Source of the DNA: Dysgonomonas sp.
GTDB lineage: Bacteria; Bacteroidota; Bacteroidia; Bacteroidales; Dysgonomonadaceae
NCBI GenBank assembly: GCA_030151105.1
Contig: JASLEN010000295.1
Coordinates: forward strand, 1 to 8,783
DNA length: 8,783 nucleotides
Direction: 5' to 3'
Under the pieces are notes generated by a model. That model did not search any database and had not been told where the DNA came from. It saw only the letters and a program-made list of their open reading frames with translations. Positions 5,880-8,783 of this stretch are shown piece by piece. Numbering within the stretch: the stretch's first letter is position 1; each line of letters opens with the position of its first letter. Made by a program: the position numbers and the translations under genes.

Positions 5880-6069
5880 ATTTACCCTTCAATAGTTCCG
5901 TTTGGCAACTCTGACTATTTCGGGTAAATTGAGCAAGAGGGAACTGGACTCGTCCTGTTCTTCTCTTGCCCCTTCGGGGGTAAAGCCTTCGGCTTTAGTG
6001 CTTTCCGAAAAAGAACAGTTATAACACTTGCTATAAATAAAATACGTACATCGTTTGTTTATAGCAAGT
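5880..6069. other. Candidate origin of transfer (oriT), hairpin-rich
   Basis: The 240-base gap before the mobilization genes holds a dense run of inverted repeats. They are atttaccc/gggtaaat (5880-5887 with 5922-5929); gcaagag/ctcttgc (5933-5939 with 5963-5969) enclosing gaac/gttc and ggac/gtcc; cccc-ttc-gggg (5969-5979); taaagcc-ttc-ggcttta (5981-5997); ctgttctt/aagaacag (5955-5962 with 6011-6018), which encloses the last two; and the long repeat at 6026-6069. This density directly upstream of a BfmA/BtgA gene and a relaxase fits an oriT. I cannot name the nic site. The location is inference from structure and context. Confidence 0.5.
6026..6069. repeat. 16-bp inverted repeat upstream of the mobilization operon
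   Basis: Arms acttgctataaataaa (6026-6041) and tttgtttatagcaagt (6054-6069) pair at 15 of 16 positions, the outer 12 perfectly, around a loop containing tacgta. The distal arm ends 34 bases before the BfmA/BtgA start codon. It could be the binding site of the BfmA/BtgA ribbon-helix-helix protein, part of oriT, or both, so that the same site represses the operon. Confidence 0.65.
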
Positions 6070-6103
6070 TAATTATTCAACTAGATATAAAATAGTTATA
6101 AAT

Positions 6104-6691
6104 ATGGCTAAACAAGCAAGAAATAAAGTGTTAACAACTATAGCTGTAGACTTGTCAACAGATAAGCTAATTGACAAGCTTTGCAAGCGTTATTCGCTCA
6201 AAAAAGGAGAGATAACCAAACTCACTTTTGAGTATATTGACAAGGCGAGTATCAACCCCAATGAAGCTCCAGAATCTACCAGAGCAGAACTGAAAAAGAT
6301 TAATAAACGGCAAGATGATATCATCCGTTTCATTCGCCACTATGAAGAAGAACAGCTCAATCCGATGATACGGACAACGAATTCAATCGCAACGAGGTTT
6401 GATAATATTGCCAAATCAATTGAAGATATTATCATTACTCAATTAGAAAATCATCAAGAAAGACATAGTAATTTGTTAAAACTACTCAGCGAAAAGTTGA
6501 CAGAACATGCTAATGTTATCAATTATCAGGGCAAACAAATCGCTTCTGTTGTTCAATTGCAACGAACTAGTAGTCAAAAACTACTGAAGCTAATTACTCT
6601 TTATACAGAACTAGCCACTTTGGGAGTGATGGATGGAAAGCGAAAAGATATACTCAAAACAGAAATTAGCAACTTAATAAACAGCCAATAA
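6104..6691 (+). CDS. BfmA/BtgA-family mobilization accessory protein
   Basis: A 195-residue protein matching the BfmA/BtgA family known from Bacteroides mobilizable elements. Residues about 8-48 (TTIAVDLSTDKLIDKLCKRY, then KKGEITKLTFEYIDKA) form a ribbon-helix-helix-like DNA-binding unit. The following INPNEAPESTRAELKKINKRQDDIIRFIRHYEEE stretch is a family hallmark, and the rest (about 80-190) is probably a long coiled coil. In this family the protein binds oriT and helps the relaxase nick. The gene is preceded by the inverted-repeat cluster and followed after one base by the relaxase gene, so the two are surely co-transcribed and probably translationally coupled. The ATG at 6104 has no clear Shine-Dalgarno sequence. 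Length is normal for the family. Confidence 0.85.
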   Translation: MAKQARNKVLTTIAVDLSTDKLIDKLCKRYSLKKGEITKLTFEYIDKASINPNEAPESTRAELKKINKRQDDIIRFIRHYEEEQLNPMIRTTNSIATRFDNIAKSIEDIIITQLENHQERHSNLLKLLSEKLTEHANVINYQGKQIASVVQLQRTSSQKLLKLITLYTELATLGVMDGKRKDILKTEISNLINSQ

Positions 6692-6692
6692 A

Positions 6693-7610
6693 ATGAATAT
6701 AGATTTCCCACCACCATCAAGTGGAACTTATAACAATGCTGGAAGTAGTCGACGACTAGCTGATTATTTGGAACATGAGGACTTAGAAAGAATGGAGAAA
6801 GGTATCTATACAGAAGGCTTTTTCAATCTAACCGATGATGATTTGTACAAATCGCAAGTCGTTAGGGATATTGACCATAATAAGGCTCAACTACTCAAGA
6901 CTGATGCGAAATTCTATGCAATACATGTAAGTCCATCTGCGAAGGAACTGGAAACAATGGGCAATGCAGAGGAGGAGCAAGCCAAAGCCACGAAAAGATA
7001 TATTCGAGAAGTTTTCATTCCTGAATATGCTAAGAACTTCAACAAAGATTTGTCAGCCAAAGACATAATGTTTTATGGTAAGATACATTTTGATAGAGAA
7101 CGCTCCGAAAATGATGGAGGGAATATGCACTGTCATATTATTGTCAGCAGAAAAGACCAATCTAACAAGATAAAGATTAGCCCATTGACAAATCATCGAA
7201 ATACAAAGAAAGGGGCAATCAAAGGAGGCTTTGATAGGAAAACCTTGTTTCAAGAGGTGGAGAAAGGTTTTGATGAGTTGTTCAATCACAACCGAAAGTT
7301 AGATGAGAGTTTTGAATATTATAATGTAATGAAGAATGGCACTATTGATGAGCAATTGGAAATCCAAGAAAAACAGCTTATTATGGAAATGAACAAGGCA
7401 GACACAAAGATTGAAAAATCAGAAAATGTACCCTCTGCTGATAAAGTAATAAATGTATCAGAAAATGTTAAAGAGTCCACATCTGCTGACTTAGGATTGA
7501 CTTCTGCTTTGGGGATATTTGCTCCAGAGGTTCATGGTGAAGATTGGGAAAATGAAGATTTTGTGAGGAGGAAGAAGTTGGAACAGAAAAGAAGAGGGAG
7601 GAGGTTGTAG
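6693..7610 (+). CDS. DUF5712/BtgB-like relaxase with an HUH motif
   Basis: A 305-residue mobilization protein, probably the relaxase that nicks oriT and leads the strand into the recipient. The N-terminal SSGTYNNAGSSRRLADYL (residues 9-26) offers Y13 as the likely catalytic tyrosine. KIHFDRE (130-136) and GNMHCHIIVSR (143-153) supply H132, H146 and H148, which fit the metal-binding histidines of HUH relaxases. Residues after about 225 are acidic and poorly ordered, ending in a basic tail (RRKKLEQKRRGRRL). The start lies one base after the BfmA/BtgA stop. No helicase or primase domain is attached and no coupling protein gene follows, so transfer would need helper functions. The DUF5712 name is from memory of such proteins; the HUH residues are visible. 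Confidence 0.78.
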   Translation: MNIDFPPPSSGTYNNAGSSRRLADYLEHEDLERMEKGIYTEGFFNLTDDDLYKSQVVRDIDHNKAQLLKTDAKFYAIHVSPSAKELETMGNAEEEQAKATKRYIREVFIPEYAKNFNKDLSAKDIMFYGKIHFDRERSENDGGNMHCHIIVSRKDQSNKIKISPLTNHRNTKKGAIKGGFDRKTLFQEVEKGFDELFNHNRKLDESFEYYNVMKNGTIDEQLEIQEKQLIMEMNKADTKIEKSENVPSADKVINVSENVKESTSADLGLTSALGIFAPEVHGEDWENEDFVRRKKLEQKRRGRRL

Positions 7611-7705
7611 AGGGTGCTAGTTTATCCACAATTTCCTTAACACATGTAGATTATCCCCCAAGTGCCCGTCAAATCATCCCCCAAGTTAAAAAGGAGGGAA
7701 TTAAT

Positions 7706-7801
7706 ATGCCATTCAAAGAAATACGTAATGGATTTAAGTATCTGGAATATAGTTTTTGCAATTTATTTTTCAAGCAAGATCCTGAGCAAGTCAACGAGTA
7801 A
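7706..7801 (+). CDS. Possible 31-residue small protein or gene remnant
   Basis: An ATG with a perfect AGGAGG Shine-Dalgarno sequence (in aaggagggaattaat) opens a 31-codon frame beginning MPFKEIRNGFKYLEYSF. Such a strong ribosome site is rare in Bacteroidota and is the main support. The next in-frame segment runs 14 codons from a GTG to another stop. I do not recognise the sequence. It may be the start of a gene that has lost its 3' end, or chance. Confidence 0.3.
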   Translation: MPFKEIRNGFKYLEYSFCNLFFKQDPEQVNE

Positions 7802-7920
7802 GTGACCACGCAAGTCATTGAGTCTCCAAGATTGCTATCGAAGTAAGATTACATGTAATACATGGATAGTCAATTGTTTTATTTAATGCTAGTTTGCAAC
7901 TTATAGACTTTTATGTGATA

Positions 7921-7948
7921 TTGACTTGGTACTTTTTTATTAGATTTG
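7921..7948 (+). promoter_or_regulatory. Bacteroidota-type promoter for the truncated ATPase gene
   Basis: TAGATTTG (7941-7948) is an exact match to the TAnnTTTG -7 box, with TTG at 7921-7923 as a possible -33 element (17-base spacer, slightly short). Transcription would begin near 7955, giving a leader of about 33 bases before the ATG at 7988. Confidence 0.5.
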
Positions 7949-7987
7949 TAAGAAACCACAAGAAAGCTAGTTAAATAATCTTATACT

Positions 7988-8383
7988 ATGCGCAAACAAT
8001 TCAAATTATTAATGATTAAACCCTTAGAAGGCTGTGAAGACTATATTTCGAAAATTCTTAAAATAGGGGAACCTTATTTTTTCTATAACAACTACAAAGA
8101 AGATAAAGATTGGATTACCAGAAAAGAAGAATCGTTGCCTATAGATTTCTTTACAACCAATGAAAAAAGCAGTACCAATATATCTATTTCAGCAATTGTT
8201 GGTAAAAATGGAGAAGGCAAAAGTAGCATTATAGAGCTACTAATAAGAGTCCTCAATAACTTTTGTAAAGTATATCGATTTAGTGGAGACTCAAACAACC
8301 TCATATATATAAGAGGAGTCCGTGCGGAGCTCTTCTTTTCTGTGTCTGATTTTGTGAACAATGAATTACTTGTCTGTGTTTAA
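7988..8383 (+). pseudogene. Truncated N-terminus of an ABC/SMC-like AAA ATPase
   Basis: A 131-codon frame holding only the N-terminal part of a P-loop ATPase. ISISAIVGKNGEGKSSIIELLIRVLNNF (about residues 65-92) contains Walker A with K78, in the form usual for SMC/OLD/RecF-like ATPases of defence systems. Such proteins are several hundred residues long and need a signature motif and Walker B, both absent here. Homology-like sequence seems to run to about RGVRAELFFSVSD (residues 109-121); the last residues up to the stop lie across a junction with an oppositely oriented gene fragment. A plausible promoter and start remain, so a short product could be made, but it could not be a working ATPase. 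The specific family is not identified. Confidence 0.65.
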
Positions 8384-8783
8384 GTTGGTTTGCAGATCTT
8401 CATAAGCTTGAATGTTTTTGTTAGCAAAACAGATTATATTGTATGAGGAGTTTTCTCTAGTATAGTTTTTACACAATTCTATTGCAAATTTTGTTTTCCC
8501 AACTCCAGCTGCGCCTGTGACCAACACTAAATTAGAATGATTTAATAAAGTGAGACCATCTTGAAACTCTTTTTCTCTGTTATAAAATGTATTACCTAAG
8601 GAGTCGCTATTTTCAAATCTGGTTTTTCATAGAAACTGATGTACTCTTGAAGTTGCATAATTTGTCCTGTTCCAACACTTATATCTAAATATGTTTTGAG
8701 TAGAGATGGATAAGATTCTAGTTGAAATGACAAATCATCAATCCCATATTGTTCAAAAATGCAATTTTCATTATAATATCTAC
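8366..8783 (-). pseudogene. STAND-like P-loop NTPase fragment, frameshifted and 3'-truncated
   Basis: A minus-strand coding region that enters from outside the window and ends at a TAA at 8366-8368. The first part (8783 to about 8623) reads RYYNENCIFEQYGIDDLSF onward to LQEYISFYEK, and then hits a stop at 8598-8596. Sense resumes in the -1 frame as TRFENSDSLGNTFYNREKEF and runs through LVLVTGAAGVGKTKFAIEL, where GAAGVGKT (8515-8492) is a Walker A motif. The switch falls in a run of five A's (8627-8623 on the minus strand), so one lost A restores the frame. The pattern resembles nSTAND3-type NTPases in large antiphage or signalling proteins. Only about 44 residues follow Walker A; Walker B and everything later are missing. 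The 3' end overlaps the plus-strand fragment by 18 bases. Confidence 0.65.

Larger units (their letters stand above)
7611..7987. other. Intergenic region after the relaxase gene with short repeats
   Basis: No convincing gene of normal size lies here. A direct repeat atcccccaagt occurs at 7653-7663 and 7676-7686 (23-base period). A second imperfect pair, gcaagtcaacgag and gcaagtcattgag, occurs at 7786-7798 and 7810-7822 (24-base period). A perfect 12-bp palindrome attacatgtaat lies at 7848-7859. A possible 31-codon ORF and a promoter for the next gene are listed separately. The repeated CAAGT unit may be a protein-binding array; its meaning is unknown. Confidence 0.5.

Noticed and set aside
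5969..5997. The two ttc-loop hairpins as an intrinsic terminator for DUF3408
   Set aside because: No T tract follows either stem, and the surrounding nested repeats fit a transfer origin better; a minor terminating effect cannot be excluded.
7848..7859. Perfect palindrome attacatgtaat as an operator
   Set aside because: It is only 12 bp of AT-rich sequence, lies about 70 bases upstream of the nearest promoter-like box, and has no second copy; recorded under the intergenic region only.

Overview
The window looks like accessory DNA from a member of the Bacteroidales (Bacteroides, Parabacteroides, Porphyromonas, Tannerella or a relative). It is AT-rich. Most start codons lack a Shine-Dalgarno sequence, and promoter-like boxes resemble the Bacteroidota TTG / TAnnTTTG form. 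The gene families (BfmA/BtgA mobilization protein, DUF5712-type relaxase, DUF3408, paired excisionase-like HTH proteins) are typical of mobilizable and conjugative elements in that order. No sequence search was possible, so the genus is not claimed.

Layout. Bases 1-1744 are an apparently complete IS1182-family insertion sequence whose outer end coincides with the first base of the window. Bases 1786-3108 (minus strand) encode an AAA ATPase with a DUF234/nuclease-like C-terminus. Bases 3109-3358 are non-coding and hold two palindromes and a large imperfect inverted repeat. Bases 3359-3932 (minus) are a two-gene operon of small paralogous HTH proteins. Bases 3933-5542 were originally one divergent control region of about 580 bp, rich in TTCAA repeats; an intact 1,025-bp IS982-family element (4372-5396) with an 18-bp inverted repeat at each end and a TAATTA target duplication has split it. 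Bases 5543-7610 (plus) form the mobilization module: a DUF3408 protein, a hairpin-rich candidate oriT, a BfmA/BtgA accessory protein, and an HUH relaxase one base downstream. Bases 7611-7987 are mostly non-coding, with short repeats and one possible 31-codon ORF. The right edge holds two broken NTPase genes facing each other: the N-terminus of an ABC/SMC-like ATPase (plus, 7988-8383) and a STAND-like P-loop NTPase fragment (minus, 8366-8783) that also carries a frameshift.

How it fits together. The likely core is a mobilizable element. The relaxase and BfmA/BtgA partner would nick and hold the hairpin-rich region at about 5880-6069, and a co-resident conjugative element would supply the mating apparatus, since no coupling protein or type IV secretion gene is present. 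The HTH pair and the repeat-rich region between it and DUF3408 look like the control segment; a perfect 20-bp palindrome covers the DUF3408 start codon and has a diverged copy on the other side of the repeat array. The ATPases at either end look like cargo or defence genes, and the right-hand pair has been rearranged. I find no clearly new complete system. The most unusual points are the tail-to-tail junction of two truncated NTPase genes and the densely structured control and transfer regions.
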